From Exiguobacterium sp018617385 (GTDB lineage: Bacteria > Bacillota > Bacilli > Exiguobacteriales > Exiguobacteriaceae): a stretch of 64,000 nucleotides of DNA. The stretch lies in assembly GCF_018617385.1 (NCBI RefSeq), contig NZ_JACSKA010000001.1, positions 682,001 to 746,000 on the forward strand, read 5' to 3'. Of this stretch, positions 28,805-37,833 are shown piece by piece. The notes under the pieces are model-generated. The model was not told the DNA's origin. It saw nothing but the letters and a program-made list of their open reading frames with translations, and made no database searches. The stretch's first letter is position 1. Every line of letters starts with the position of its first letter. The position numbers and the translations under genes are program-made.

Positions 28805-29602
28805 ATGGATCAATCGAATGAACAAGAAAAAAGGTTGAGCGGTGGGAACGTGTCAACTGTCTATAAAAAGGGGAATTACGTCTATCGCACTCAAAAGGAA
28901 GGCAGCGAGCGTATTCATCGATGGTTACGTCACTTGGAGGCAAAGCAACTTTCCGGAGTGCCGCGTTTTATTGGAATCGATGATCGAGGAAGAGAAGTGT
29001 TAACTTACTTGGAAGGAGAAACCGCAGACTATCCCTTGAAGTCTTACATGTGGTCCGATGAGGCGATTCAGGATGTTGCACGACTAATGAGACGTATACA
29101 TGATGCGTCGATCGATTTTGAATGGACATCCGAATGGGAACCGATCGATCACACACCACAACCGTTCGAGGTCATCTGTCATAACGACTTCGCTGTCTAC
29201 AATACAATTTTCCATGAAGGAAAGGTAGCGGGAGTCATCGATTTTGACTTGGCTGCACCGGGACCGCGGGCTTGGGATATCGTCTATGCCCTTTATACGT
29301 TCGTTCCGCTCAGTCGTCGCCATCAAGCTGAAACAGGAGAAGTCATCTATTATGATGCCGATCGAGACGATGCGATCTATAACAAGCGGGTATCGTTATT
29401 TCTCGAAGCCTATGGTTGGGAGCAAGTGGAGGTTGACTTGTTCGACATGTTGCAGCGTCGCATCGAAGCGCTCTGTCTGTTGATGAAACGAAAAGCCGCG
29501 GAAGGAGACATCGCCTTCCAAAAGATGATAGACGAAGGGCACTATGACCATTACCAAGAGGAACTTCGATTCATTCGAACGCATGGACAGAAGTGGTTCT
29601 GA
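28805..29602 (+). CDS. Aminoglycoside phosphotransferase (APH)-family kinase
   Basis: A 265-aa protein with the kinase-like APH fold. It shows a nucleotide-binding beta sheet (GNVSTVYKKGNYVYRTQ), the catalytic loop CHNDFAVYNTIF (HxDxxxxN; Asp catalytic) and the metal-binding GVIDFDLAAPGPRAWDI. Family members phosphorylate antibiotics, choline, sugars or amino sugars; the substrate cannot be told from sequence, so resistance should not be assumed. ATG 28805 is preferred because AGGGGTGG lies just before it; a GTG at 28796 overlaps that site. Stands alone after the hairpin repeat. Confidence 0.82.
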   Translation: MDQSNEQEKRLSGGNVSTVYKKGNYVYRTQKEGSERIHRWLRHLEAKQLSGVPRFIGIDDRGREVLTYLEGETADYPLKSYMWSDEAIQDVARLMRRIHDASIDFEWTSEWEPIDHTPQPFEVICHNDFAVYNTIFHEGKVAGVIDFDLAAPGPRAWDIVYALYTFVPLSRRHQAETGEVIYYDADRDDAIYNKRVSLFLEAYGWEQVEVDLFDMLQRRIEALCLLMKRKAAEGDIAFQKMIDEGHYDHYQEELRFIRTHGQKWF

Positions 29603-29655
29603 ATCAATCGGGAGCGGGAATAGATAAAGTGAAGGACGAATAGGGGGCGATTCTC

Positions 29656-29748
29656 GTGATGATGCTCGGATTCCTCTTCTTAGTATTGCTCATCGGATTC
29701 GGCATTTGGTACTATTTGAAATCAAAGCGAGATGACGATTGGTCGTGA
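29656..29748 (+). CDS. 30-aa single-pass membrane peptide
   Basis: A tiny ORF with ribosome site AGGGGG (29642-29647) and start GTG 29656 or ATG 29659. The translation is one hydrophobic span (MLGFLFLVLLIGFGIWYYL) followed by a charged tail KSKRDDDWS. A terminator hairpin overlaps its stop codon, so the transcript ends there. The good ribosome site, TM-plus-charged-tail pattern and terminator together suggest a real small membrane protein. Function unknown; could be a regulator of a larger membrane protein. Confidence 0.5.
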   Translation: MMMLGFLFLVLLIGFGIWYYLKSKRDDDWS

Positions 29749-29768
29749 CGTTTTTGTCACGACCTCTA
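29741..29768 (+). terminator. Terminator after the small membrane peptide gene
   Basis: GGTCGTGAC/GTCACGACC hairpin with a GTTTTT loop, followed by TCTATTTT. The 5' arm contains the ORF's stop codon. Confidence 0.75.
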
Positions 29769-29833
29769 TTTTGTGTCAGAACACACAAAATTTGGGTATA
29801 CTCTCTACATAACGAGTAAAGGAGCCTATGCTT

Positions 29834-30715
29834 ATGACACGAGTACGAAAAGCCATCATCCCAGCCGCCGGTCTCGGCACCCGCTTCCTTCCTGCCACGA
29901 AAGCCATGCCGAAAGAAATGTTGCCGATCGTCAACAAGCCGACCATCCAGTTCATCGTCGAGGAGGCCGTCGCTTCAGGCATCGAGGACATCATCATCGT
30001 CACGGGGAAGAACAAGCGGGCGATTGAAGACCATTTCGACCGTGCGCTCGAATTGGAGCAGAACCTTGAATCGAAAGGGAAGACACGCTTGCTCGAATCG
30101 GTCCGACACTCCTCGAACTTGGCGAACATTCACTACATACGCCAACAGGAGCCGAAAGGTCTTGGTCATGCGATCTGGTGCGCCCGGAAGTTTATCGGAG
30201 ACGAGCCGTTCGCCGTCTTGCTCGGGGACGATATCATCGAATCCGACGTGCCGGCGACGAAGCAGTTGATTGACCAATATGAGGCGCACGAACGTTCGAT
30301 CATCGGGGTGCAGCGTGTCCCGTATGAAATGACGAACCGATATGGTATAATTGACCCGCTTGCCGTCGAAGGGAAGCTCATCCCCGTGCGGACGTTTGTC
30401 GAGAAACCGCCAGTCGATGAGGCCCCGTCGAACTTCGCCATCCTCGGTCGCTACATCTTGAAACCGGACGTCTTTGAGGCGTTATCGGGGCAAGAGGCAG
30501 GAGCCGGGGGCGAGATTCAATTGACGGATGCGATCGCACGCTTGAATGAGGCGCAGACGGTCTTCGCCTACGAATTTGACGGTCGACGTTACGACGTCGG
30601 AGAGCCGATCGGGTTCGTCGAGACGACGATTTGCCACGCGCTCAGCGATCCTGATTTAAAAGATGACGTCCATGCCCTATTGAAACGGCTCGTGGACGAA
30701 CTTGATCAACAGTAA
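29834..30715 (+). CDS. galU: UTP-glucose-1-phosphate uridylyltransferase
   Basis: Makes UDP-glucose from UTP and glucose-1-phosphate for glycolipids, teichoic acid decoration and polysaccharides. The 293-aa protein carries the nucleotidyltransferase signature AAGLGTRFLPATK (11-23) with MPKEMLP, and the sugar-binding VEKP. The ATG at 29834 lies 10 bp after AAAGGAG; another in-frame ATG at 29828 lies only 4 bp away. Two glycosyltransferases follow in tight order, so UDP-glucose is likely used by one of them. Also named gtaB in Bacillus. Confidence 0.95.
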   Translation: MTRVRKAIIPAAGLGTRFLPATKAMPKEMLPIVNKPTIQFIVEEAVASGIEDIIIVTGKNKRAIEDHFDRALELEQNLESKGKTRLLESVRHSSNLANIHYIRQQEPKGLGHAIWCARKFIGDEPFAVLLGDDIIESDVPATKQLIDQYEAHERSIIGVQRVPYEMTNRYGIIDPLAVEGKLIPVRTFVEKPPVDEAPSNFAILGRYILKPDVFEALSGQEAGAGGEIQLTDAIARLNEAQTVFAYEFDGRRYDVGEPIGFVETTICHALSDPDLKDDVHALLKRLVDELDQQ

Positions 30716-30727
30716 GGTGTGTTATTT

Positions 30728-31945
30728 TTGAAAACAATGCTTATGGTGTGTCAAAACTATTATCCGGAGATCGGCAGTGCCGGCAACCGGATGCAAAACA
30801 TTACGCATTTGATGAAACAGCGCGGGTATGAAGTCGAGGTCATCACGGCCGCTCCTTCGTACCCGAGCTTTGATATGTACCAGGACGACCGCTTCTGGAA
30901 CGACCGGGAGTTGAACGACCAACCGTTCATCAAGCGACTCATCACGAAGAAACGGAAGCATACGTCCAACATGGTCAGTCGTCTCTTCCTGTTTCTCGAA
31001 CAGATGGTCAAAGGAATCCGGGAAGTCCGTAAGCTCGAATTGAAGCCAGACGTCGTCTTTGCGACGACCCCTTCTTTTTTTATGGCGTTTGTCGGTGCTT
31101 ATGCGAAACGAAAGTATCGTGTCCCATTCATCTTGGACGTCCGTGACCTTTGGCCAGAATCGGTGAAAGGGGTCGGCGTCTTCAAGTACGATTGGGTGCT
31201 CACGCCAGCGTTTTGGATGGAGAAACGACTGTATCGTGTCGCCGATGAAGTCATCATCAACTCGGAAGGATTCCGCAGCTATCTTCGTCAGCGCGGTGTG
31301 CCGAACGAGAAGATTCACTACATGCCGAACTCGATCCGGGAAGCGGAGCGCACGCTCGAGCGGACGATCCCACCGGACGACCGGATGGAGATTTTATACG
31401 CCGGGAACATGGGCCTTGCCCAGGATGTGTCCCTGTTACTCGAACTCGCCGAACGATTCCGGGACGAGCCACGGATCCATTTCAAATTGATCGGCTACGG
31501 CTACCGGAAAGAAGAGTTGAAGCAGACGATCAAAGACCGTGGCTTCCAAAACTTTTTGTTCCTCGAGGCGATGCCACGGACGGAGGCGTTCCAGGCGATT
31601 AAAAATGCGGACGTCGCATTCGTCAGTCTGATCGAGCAAGAAGTGTTCGATACGGTCATCCCTGGGAAACTCATCGACTATATGGCAGTCGGCAAACCGA
31701 TTGTCGCAGCAGTGTCAGGCCATGCGGCGAATGTCATTGAAGCGGCGGAAGTCGGCTACGTGTCACGGAAACGTGACATCGATGAGATCGAGCGGATCCT
31801 ACGGAAGCTCCTCGACCGACCGGATTTACGGGAGGCACTCGGGGCGAACGGGATTCGTTACGTCAAAGAGAATTTATGTTGGGAAGAGAATATCGACGTG
31901 TTAGATCAAGTCGTACAACAGTTAGTGATGGAGGAAACACGATGA
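30728..31945 (+). CDS. Glycosyltransferase family 4 (WbuB-like)
   Basis: A 405-aa GT-B fold enzyme. The N-terminal half begins CQNYYPEIGSAGNRMQNI, typical of WbuB-like family 4 transferases; FILDVRDLWPES is the conserved family motif, and the C-terminal donor site is around GYGYRKEELKQTI and IPGKLIDYMAVGKPIVA. The start is uncertain: TTG 30728 is best placed after AAGGTG, but GTG 30719 and ATG 30737 are possible. It follows galU closely and overlaps the next glycosyltransferase by 4 bp. Product not predictable; surface polysaccharide or glycolipid synthesis is likely. Confidence 0.85.
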   Translation: MKTMLMVCQNYYPEIGSAGNRMQNITHLMKQRGYEVEVITAAPSYPSFDMYQDDRFWNDRELNDQPFIKRLITKKRKHTSNMVSRLFLFLEQMVKGIREVRKLELKPDVVFATTPSFFMAFVGAYAKRKYRVPFILDVRDLWPESVKGVGVFKYDWVLTPAFWMEKRLYRVADEVIINSEGFRSYLRQRGVPNEKIHYMPNSIREAERTLERTIPPDDRMEILYAGNMGLAQDVSLLLELAERFRDEPRIHFKLIGYGYRKEELKQTIKDRGFQNFLFLEAMPRTEAFQAIKNADVAFVSLIEQEVFDTVIPGKLIDYMAVGKPIVAAVSGHAANVIEAAEVGYVSRKRDIDEIERILRKLLDRPDLREALGANGIRYVKENLCWEENIDVLDQVVQQLVMEETR

Positions 31946-33282
31946 AGTCAGTATGTATGTTTGTATGGAACCATTTTACGAATGATGCGCGCGTCCTTCG
32001 TGAGTGCTCGGCACTCGCCGAGGCAGGCTATGAAGTCGATTTGATTGCGCTTCAAGATCCGAAAAATAAAGAGCTTCCAAAAGAAGAGATGCGTCCGGAA
32101 GGCTTCCGTGTCATCCGCGTGAAGCGTCAACCTTCGATTCTCGTCAATGCGCTCAAGTTCGCGAAGAAGACCTATCAATGGGTGAGCGAGAAGCGGACCC
32201 GCCAAATTGGTGCCGGACTCGTCGGTGCCGGGTTGTTCCTACTCGCGCCGATCACGATGCTCGCACTCGGGGCGGCCGTCGGAACGGTTTTGTTGCCGCA
32301 AGTGCGTAAGCAAATCGTCAATGCGAGTGCGATGCTCGAGATGGTGTTCGCTTCTACAAAAAAATCGTATGACTTTTATCATGCGAACGATTTGAACACG
32401 CTCCCGCAGGCACTCCTCGCCGGAAAAGTGTTCAACAAAGGTCGGATCGTCTACGATTCGCACGAGGTACAGACGGACCGTACGGGTTACGGCTACATCC
32501 AGAGTAACCTTGAAGGATGGCTCTTGCCGTTCGTCGATACGATGATGGTCGAGAACCATACGCGTGCGGCGCACAACGAAGAGTTGTACGGATTCTATCC
32601 GTACGTGCTCCACAACTATCCGTTCTACCGTCCGCTCGACTTCTCGCTCCGTAAGGACTTGCATGCACTCCTCGACTTGCCGAAAGACGAGAAGATCCTC
32701 TTGTATCAAGGGGGCATTCAAGCGGGGCGCGGTCTCGAACAGCTCGTGCTCGCGGCGAAAGACTTCAAAGAAGGCACGCTCGTCATGATCGGGGACGGGA
32801 AGCTCAAACCGACGATTCAACAGTTGATCGAGACGGAAGGGGTCGGCGACCGCGTCAAGATGATTGACAAAGTACCGGTCGAAGCGTTACCTTACTATAC
32901 GATGAATGCCTACTTAGGCTTCCAAGTATTGAACAATGTCTGCTTCAACCACTACTCGGCGTCGTCGAACAAATTGTTCGAGTATTTGATGGCCGAAGTA
33001 CCGGTCGTCTCATGTGACTTCCCTGAAATCGAACGGGTCGTTGCGGGGAACGATGTCGGGGTGCTCGTCGATTCGCACGATCCACAATCGATCGCGGACG
33101 GCGTCAACCGGATGATTGAAGACCAAGCACTCTATGCGCGTGTCAAAGAGAACACGAAGACCGCGCGTGAGAAATATAACTGGGATTTGGAAAAAGAGGC
33201 ACTCTTGAACGTCTACGCGGACGCCGCGGAGCGCAAGTTGCCGATTATGAAAGACGGTGCGCCAAAGCCAGTACAATCTTAA
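31942..33282 (+). CDS. Glycosyltransferase with an inserted hydrophobic hairpin
   Basis: A 446-aa family 4-like enzyme. The N-terminal acceptor domain starts MKSVCMFVWNHFTNDARVLR; the donor domain includes LLYQGGIQAGRGLEQL, MIGDGKLKPTI and SASSNKLFEYLMAEVPVVSC. Unusually, residues about 89-119 form a long hydrophobic stretch (AGLVGAGLFLLAPITMLALG then AAVGTVLLP) inside the N-terminal half, which probably dips into or crosses the membrane. The ATG follows GGAGG and overlaps the previous stop (ATGA). A terminator follows directly. Confidence 0.85.
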   Translation: MKSVCMFVWNHFTNDARVLRECSALAEAGYEVDLIALQDPKNKELPKEEMRPEGFRVIRVKRQPSILVNALKFAKKTYQWVSEKRTRQIGAGLVGAGLFLLAPITMLALGAAVGTVLLPQVRKQIVNASAMLEMVFASTKKSYDFYHANDLNTLPQALLAGKVFNKGRIVYDSHEVQTDRTGYGYIQSNLEGWLLPFVDTMMVENHTRAAHNEELYGFYPYVLHNYPFYRPLDFSLRKDLHALLDLPKDEKILLYQGGIQAGRGLEQLVLAAKDFKEGTLVMIGDGKLKPTIQQLIETEGVGDRVKMIDKVPVEALPYYTMNAYLGFQVLNNVCFNHYSASSNKLFEYLMAEVPVVSCDFPEIERVVAGNDVGVLVDSHDPQSIADGVNRMIEDQALYARVKENTKTAREKYNWDLEKEALLNVYADAAERKLPIMKDGAPKPVQS

Positions 33283-33310
33283 GACTGCGGCTTTTGCCGC
33301 GGTCTTTTTT
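33281..33310 (+). terminator. Terminator of the galU-glycosyltransferase operon
   Basis: AAGACTGCGGC/GCCGCGGTCTT hairpin with a TTTT loop and T tail. Confidence 0.9.
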
Positions 33311-33329
33311 CTATGGAGGGAGGACATGT

Positions 33330-34217
33330 ATGAAACGTCAACAACAACATCTATTGCGCCAACAAGTATGGCGCAAGCTACAAACCATCTCGGTGAAGGA
33401 TATCGCCTGGATTATCGCGGGCTCATTCATTCTTTCGTTCGGGGTCAACTACTTTACCGTACCGAACGACTTCTCGGAAGGTGGCCTGCTCGGGGTCACG
33501 ATCATCCTGTACTACGTGTTCGGCTGGGACCTCGGGCTCACATCGATCATCGGGAACGGGATTCTCTTTATCGTCGGCTATAAGCTGCTCGACCGTCGGA
33601 CAATGGTCTATTCGGTCATCGCCGTCATCGCGACGTCATTCTTCCTCAGTCTGACACACGACTGGGGCAGCCCTGCCGAGGACAAACTGCTTGCGGCCGT
33701 CTATGCCGGAATCATGATCGGGGTCGGAATCGGCATGGTGCTCCGTGTCGGCGGGACGACTGGTGGGGGCGTCATCATCGCCCGTCTCATGGAACGCTAT
33801 CTCCACTTGAGCGTCGCCGTCTCGATGTTCATCATCGATGCAATCGTCGTCGCCACGTCCGGCTTCTTCTTAGGGGAACAAGTCGTCCTCTATACGCTCA
33901 TCGCCATCATCATCGGCTCGTGGGTCATCGACCTCGTCGCGGAAGGTCTCAACATCCGTAAAGCCGTCACAATCATCAGCGACAAGCAAGAAGAGCTCGC
34001 CGTCGTCTTGACGGAGACACTCGGACGCTCGGCGACGATCATCCATGGACACGGTTACTACACGAAGCAGGATAAGAACATGTTGTATATGATCGTCGAC
34101 AAACGTCAGATCGCACCACTCAAAAAAATCGTCCAAGTGACGGACGACCGTGCCTTCGTCGTCATCCACCAGGTGAAGGAAGTCATTGGGGAAGGATTCA
34201 GCTACCCGTCCCGATAA
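33330..34217 (+). CDS. YitT-family membrane protein
   Basis: A 295-aa protein with about five membrane spans (including ILSFGVNYFTVPNDFSEGG and the glycine-rich GGTTGGGVIIARL) and a C-terminal soluble DUF2179 domain (from about residue 215, with IHGHGYYTKQDKNMLYMIV). Members are common in Firmicutes, often as several paralogues, with no settled function. The ATG at 33330 lies 6 bp after GGAGGGAGG. The N-terminus is Gln-rich and basic (KRQQQHLLRQQ). Monocistronic between two terminators or promoters. Confidence 0.88.
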   Translation: MKRQQQHLLRQQVWRKLQTISVKDIAWIIAGSFILSFGVNYFTVPNDFSEGGLLGVTIILYYVFGWDLGLTSIIGNGILFIVGYKLLDRRTMVYSVIAVIATSFFLSLTHDWGSPAEDKLLAAVYAGIMIGVGIGMVLRVGGTTGGGVIIARLMERYLHLSVAVSMFIIDAIVVATSGFFLGEQVVLYTLIAIIIGSWVIDLVAEGLNIRKAVTIISDKQEELAVVLTETLGRSATIIHGHGYYTKQDKNMLYMIVDKRQIAPLKKIVQVTDDRAFVVIHQVKEVIGEGFSYPSR

Positions 34218-34290
34218 TTTGAATGCTGGTGTTTTATTGATAACTTCTATATAATAAAAGGCGTGTAAATAGAAGGAGGAACTGACTACT

Positions 34291-34515
34291 ATGCAAACGA
34301 TCGCTACAATCAGCCTACTTGTCGTGGCTGTCTTATTGATTGTCGTCGTACTGCTCATGTCAGGTCGGTCGCAAGGTCTTGGAGCGATTGCAGGTGGCGC
34401 GGAGCAGTTGTTCGGACGCCAGAAAGCACGCGGCTTCGATGCTGTTTTGAACCGAACTGCAGCTGTACTAGGCACTTTGTTTTTCATTTTAGGATTACTA
34501 GTCGCATCATTATGA
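34291..34515 (+). CDS. secG: Preprotein translocase subunit SecG
   Basis: Small accessory subunit of the SecYEG channel. The 74-aa protein has two membrane spans (about 5-25 and 53-72) separated by the conserved MSGRSQGLGAIAGGAEQLFG loop. The ATG follows AGAAGGAGG. It is followed by est, rnr, smpB and ssrA, as in Bacillus. A TATAAT at 34250-34255 is a likely -10. Confidence 0.95.
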   Translation: MQTIATISLLVVAVLLIVVVLLMSGRSQGLGAIAGGAEQLFGRQKARGFDAVLNRTAAVLGTLFFILGLLVASL

Positions 34516-34522
34516 TGATAAG

Positions 34523-34567
34523 GCTGATCGTTCTCGATTTTCACGTGAGGCGGTCAGCTTTTGTTTT
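34523..34567 (+). terminator. Terminator after secG
   Basis: GCTGATCG/CGGTCAGC stem (one G-T pair) with a 20-nt loop and tail TTTTGTTTTTT. Confidence 0.75.
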
Positions 34568-34617
34568 TTCGATTTATTTTTTGGGAATAATGTAGATACG
34601 AGGAGATGACAGATCAA

Positions 34618-35358
34618 ATGAAAGTGACAGCACCAAAACCGTTCTTCTTCGAGGGCGGAAAACGTGCCGTGTTGATGTTACATGGCTTCACTGGATCGAG
34701 CGCGGATGTCCGCATGCTCGGTCGCTTCCTTCAAAAAGAAGGATACACATGTATGGGACCGATCTATCGTGGTCATGCCGTCCCACCGGAAGAATTACTC
34801 CAATATGGACCAGAAGACTGGTGGGAAGACGTCTTGAACGCCTACCAGACGCTCGTCGACAAAGGCCATGAGGAGATCGTCGTCTGCGGACTCTCGCTAG
34901 GTGGCGTGATGTCGCTCCGTCTCGCCGAGGAGAAAGACGTCAAGGCGGTCATCCCGATGTGCGCGCCGACGGGAATCGATGCCGAGGACCGCTTGTATAA
35001 AGGAGTCCAGGCATATGCCCGAGAATATAAGGGGAGAGAAGAAAAGTCGCCGGAACAGATCGAGCAGGAGATGGCAGCGTTCAAACCGATGCCAACATTG
35101 AAAGACCTCCGTGCCTTCGTCCGCGACACGGCGTCGAAGCTCGAGGACATCTTCGTCCCGACACTCGTCGTCCAAGGCGCAAAAGACAACATGATCGACC
35201 CGGAATCGGCGAATCAAATTTACGAGGCGGTCAACACGTTCCAAAAAGAGTTGCTCATCTATGAGAACTCGGGACACGTGATCACACTCGACAAAGAAAA
35301 AGAGAAACTGCACCAGGACGTGCTCGATTTTCTCGAAACGTTAGACTGGTCAGTCTAA
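34618..35358 (+). CDS. est: Carboxylesterase (Est30/YvaK-like)
   Basis: An alpha/beta-hydrolase of 246 aa that cleaves short-chain esters; its natural substrate is unknown. The N-terminus MKVTAPKPFFFEGGKRAVLM closely matches Est30 of Geobacillus. The nucleophile is Ser93 in GLSLGG, with the oxyanion region LHGFTGSSADVRML, and the acid/base residues near KDNMID and NSGHVI. The ATG at 34618 lies 12 bp after GAGGAG; the upstream ATG at 34606 touches the ribosome site. It lies between secG and rnr, as in B. subtilis. Confidence 0.93.
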   Translation: MKVTAPKPFFFEGGKRAVLMLHGFTGSSADVRMLGRFLQKEGYTCMGPIYRGHAVPPEELLQYGPEDWWEDVLNAYQTLVDKGHEEIVVCGLSLGGVMSLRLAEEKDVKAVIPMCAPTGIDAEDRLYKGVQAYAREYKGREEKSPEQIEQEMAAFKPMPTLKDLRAFVRDTASKLEDIFVPTLVVQGAKDNMIDPESANQIYEAVNTFQKELLIYENSGHVITLDKEKEKLHQDVLDFLETLDWSV

Positions 35359-35373
35359 GAAGGAGGTGTCACG

Positions 35374-37779
35374 TTGAATTTACGTGACCAATTACTAGAG
35401 ATCTTACAGGCGAGCGAGAAACCGCTCTCTGTCGATCAACTGACCGAGCGACTACAGCTCGCGTCGACGGATGACTTTAAAGAGCTCATCCGCACATTGA
35501 ATGCCCTCGAGGAAGAGGGTGCCATCGGCCGGACGCGGACGAACCGTTACGGGACGCTCGCCACGCTCGGACAAGTCGCGGGGATCATCTCGATTCACCA
35601 GCGCGGCTTCGGCTTCTTGTCGGTCGAAGGGGAAGCGGAAGATGTGTTCTTGCCGCCCGACCAACTGAAGGACGTCTACCATGGCGATACGATTCTCGTC
35701 AAAAAACGCGAGGATAACCGTGGTAAGACAGAAGGGATTTTATTGAAAGTACTGAAGCGCGGACTCTCCGAGTTCGTCGGGACGTATACGCTCCCGAGCG
35801 GTCGACTCGACCAGTTCGCCTTCATCGAGCCGGATGACAAACGCATCAATTTCTGGCCGGTCGTCAACCCGGACAAGTCACTCGGTGCCGTCGACGGACA
35901 TAAAGTCGTCGTGCGCATCACGAAGTATCCGGACGGACGCTTCGCCGGTGCCTGTGACGTCGTCCGCATCATCGGGCATAAGAACGACCCAGGCGTCGAT
36001 ATCTTGTCGATCGTCTATAAGCACGGCATCCCGACGGAGTTCCCGGAGGACGTGATCGCTCAGGCGAACGCCGTGCCGGACGAGGCGGACGAGAAAGACT
36101 TCATCGGACGCGTCGACCTTCGTGACGAGACGATCTTCACGATTGACGGCGAAGATGCGAAAGACTTGGACGATGCCGTCCACGTCAAAAAACTCGATAA
36201 CGGCAACTACGAGCTCGGTGTCCATATCGCTGACGTCTCGCATTACGTGAAAGAGGGCTCACCGCTCGACGTCGAGGCGTTCGAACGTGGGACGAGTGTG
36301 TATCTCGTCGATCGTGTCATTCCGATGTTGCCGCACCGACTCTCGAACGGGATCTGTTCCCTTAACCCGCACGTCAACCGCTTGACGCTCAGCTGCGTCA
36401 TGGAGATTTCTCCGCAAAACGGGAAAGTCGTTCGCCATGATCTGTTCCCGAGTGTCATCAAGACGACGGAGCGGATGACGTATACGAACGTCCGTGAGAT
36501 CATCGAACGTGATGACGAAGAGACGTTGAAAAAGTACGAACCGTTCATCGGTGAGTTCGATCTCATGGCCGAGCTTGCGGAAGTCCTTCGGAAACGCCGG
36601 AATTCGCGCGGTGCCATCAACTTCGATTTCGCCGAGGCGAAAGTCGTCGTCAACGAGGAAGGGAAGCCGGCAGATATCGTGCTTCGTCCACGTTCGGTCG
36701 CCGAGAAGTTGATCGAAGAGTTCATGCTCGCGGCCAACGAGACGGTCGCGGAACACTTCCACAAGATGGACGTGCCGTTCATCTATCGTGTCCACGACAA
36801 TCCGAAACCGGACAAGCTCGACTTCTTCTTCGACTTTGTCGCAAACTTTGGCGTTCACATTGAACGCATCAAAGGGCAGACAGTCGAACCGAAGACGCTT
36901 CAAAAGATTTTAAAGGCGATCGACGGGGAACCGGAAGAGCCGGTCATCAGCACAATCATGCTTCGTTCGATGCAACAGGCGAAATATGACGACGTCTCGC
37001 TCGGTCACTTCGGACTCGCGACAGACTTCTATACGCACTTCACGTCACCGATCCGTCGTTATCCGGACTTGATCGTCCACCGTCTCATGCGCACGTACGT
37101 CTTCAACAACGATTTGTCGGAGAAGACGATTGCGAAGTACGAGGACCGTCTCGGGGCGATTGCCGAACAGGCATCGAAACGGGAACGTCGCTCGGTCGAC
37201 GCAGAGCGCGAGACACAGGCGCTCAAGAAAGCCGAATACATGGAAGCCCATCTCGGTGAAGAGTTCGATGGTGTCGTCGCCGGCGTCACGAACTTCGGGA
37301 TGTTCGTCGAACTTCCGAATACGATTGAAGGGCTTGTCCGTCTCCAGTCGATGGATGACTACTATCACTTCGATGAGTCACAGCTCATGTTGCTCGGCGA
37401 GCGGACGAAACGTCAATTCCGCATCGGGGACGCCGTCCGTGTCAAAGTCGACGCCGTCAACTTAGACGAGCGGACGATCGACTTCACGGTCGTTGGTATG
37501 CCGAAACGGGAACAGTCAAGCCGTCGCCAACCGACGACGATCAAAGCGAAAGGCGGCCGTCCGAAGAAGGACGAGAAAGACCGTCGTGGCGGTCGCGGTC
37601 GGGACGACAAGAAGAAGCGTGGCAAACCAGGAAGACCTGGCAAGCCGGGCAAACCAGGTGAGAAACCGAAACGGAGCGGGGAGAAGTCTTCCCAAGGCCG
37701 TTCGGCACTCGACCTGAAGAAGAAAGACAAGCACAAACGAAAAGGCGACGCCAAACGAGGTGCGAAGAAACGTCGCTGA
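35374..37779 (+). CDS. rnr: Ribonuclease R
   Basis: 3'-to-5' exoribonuclease that degrades structured RNA and works with tmRNA/SmpB on non-stop mRNA. In order: an N-terminal winged helix (about 1-65), cold-shock domains (to about 240), the RNB catalytic domain (with DGEDAKDLDDAVHV acids, about 265-595) and an S1 domain (about 630-710). A long basic low-complexity tail follows (KKRGKPGRPGKPGKPGEK and similar). Total 801 aa. The TTG start is supported by AAGGAGGTG. Placed next to smpB-ssrA as usual. Confidence 0.97.
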   Translation: MNLRDQLLEILQASEKPLSVDQLTERLQLASTDDFKELIRTLNALEEEGAIGRTRTNRYGTLATLGQVAGIISIHQRGFGFLSVEGEAEDVFLPPDQLKDVYHGDTILVKKREDNRGKTEGILLKVLKRGLSEFVGTYTLPSGRLDQFAFIEPDDKRINFWPVVNPDKSLGAVDGHKVVVRITKYPDGRFAGACDVVRIIGHKNDPGVDILSIVYKHGIPTEFPEDVIAQANAVPDEADEKDFIGRVDLRDETIFTIDGEDAKDLDDAVHVKKLDNGNYELGVHIADVSHYVKEGSPLDVEAFERGTSVYLVDRVIPMLPHRLSNGICSLNPHVNRLTLSCVMEISPQNGKVVRHDLFPSVIKTTERMTYTNVREIIERDDEETLKKYEPFIGEFDLMAELAEVLRKRRNSRGAINFDFAEAKVVVNEEGKPADIVLRPRSVAEKLIEEFMLAANETVAEHFHKMDVPFIYRVHDNPKPDKLDFFFDFVANFGVHIERIKGQTVEPKTLQKILKAIDGEPEEPVISTIMLRSMQQAKYDDVSLGHFGLATDFYTHFTSPIRRYPDLIVHRLMRTYVFNNDLSEKTIAKYEDRLGAIAEQASKRERRSVDAERETQALKKAEYMEAHLGEEFDGVVAGVTNFGMFVELPNTIEGLVRLQSMDDYYHFDESQLMLLGERTKRQFRIGDAVRVKVDAVNLDERTIDFTVVGMPKREQSSRRQPTTIKAKGGRPKKDEKDRRGGRGRDDKKKRGKPGRPGKPGKPGEKPKRSGEKSSQGRSALDLKKKDKHKRKGDAKRGAKKRR

Positions 37780-37833
37780 CGGGGAAGGGTTCGTCCCTTC
37801 CTCCGTATCTTGTAGATAAAGGACTGAATGTGT

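Noticed and set aside
33257..33583. Alternative frame with an ATG at 33326 near the YitT start
   Set aside because: It ends quickly and shows no domain; the YitT frame from 33330 is clearly coding.
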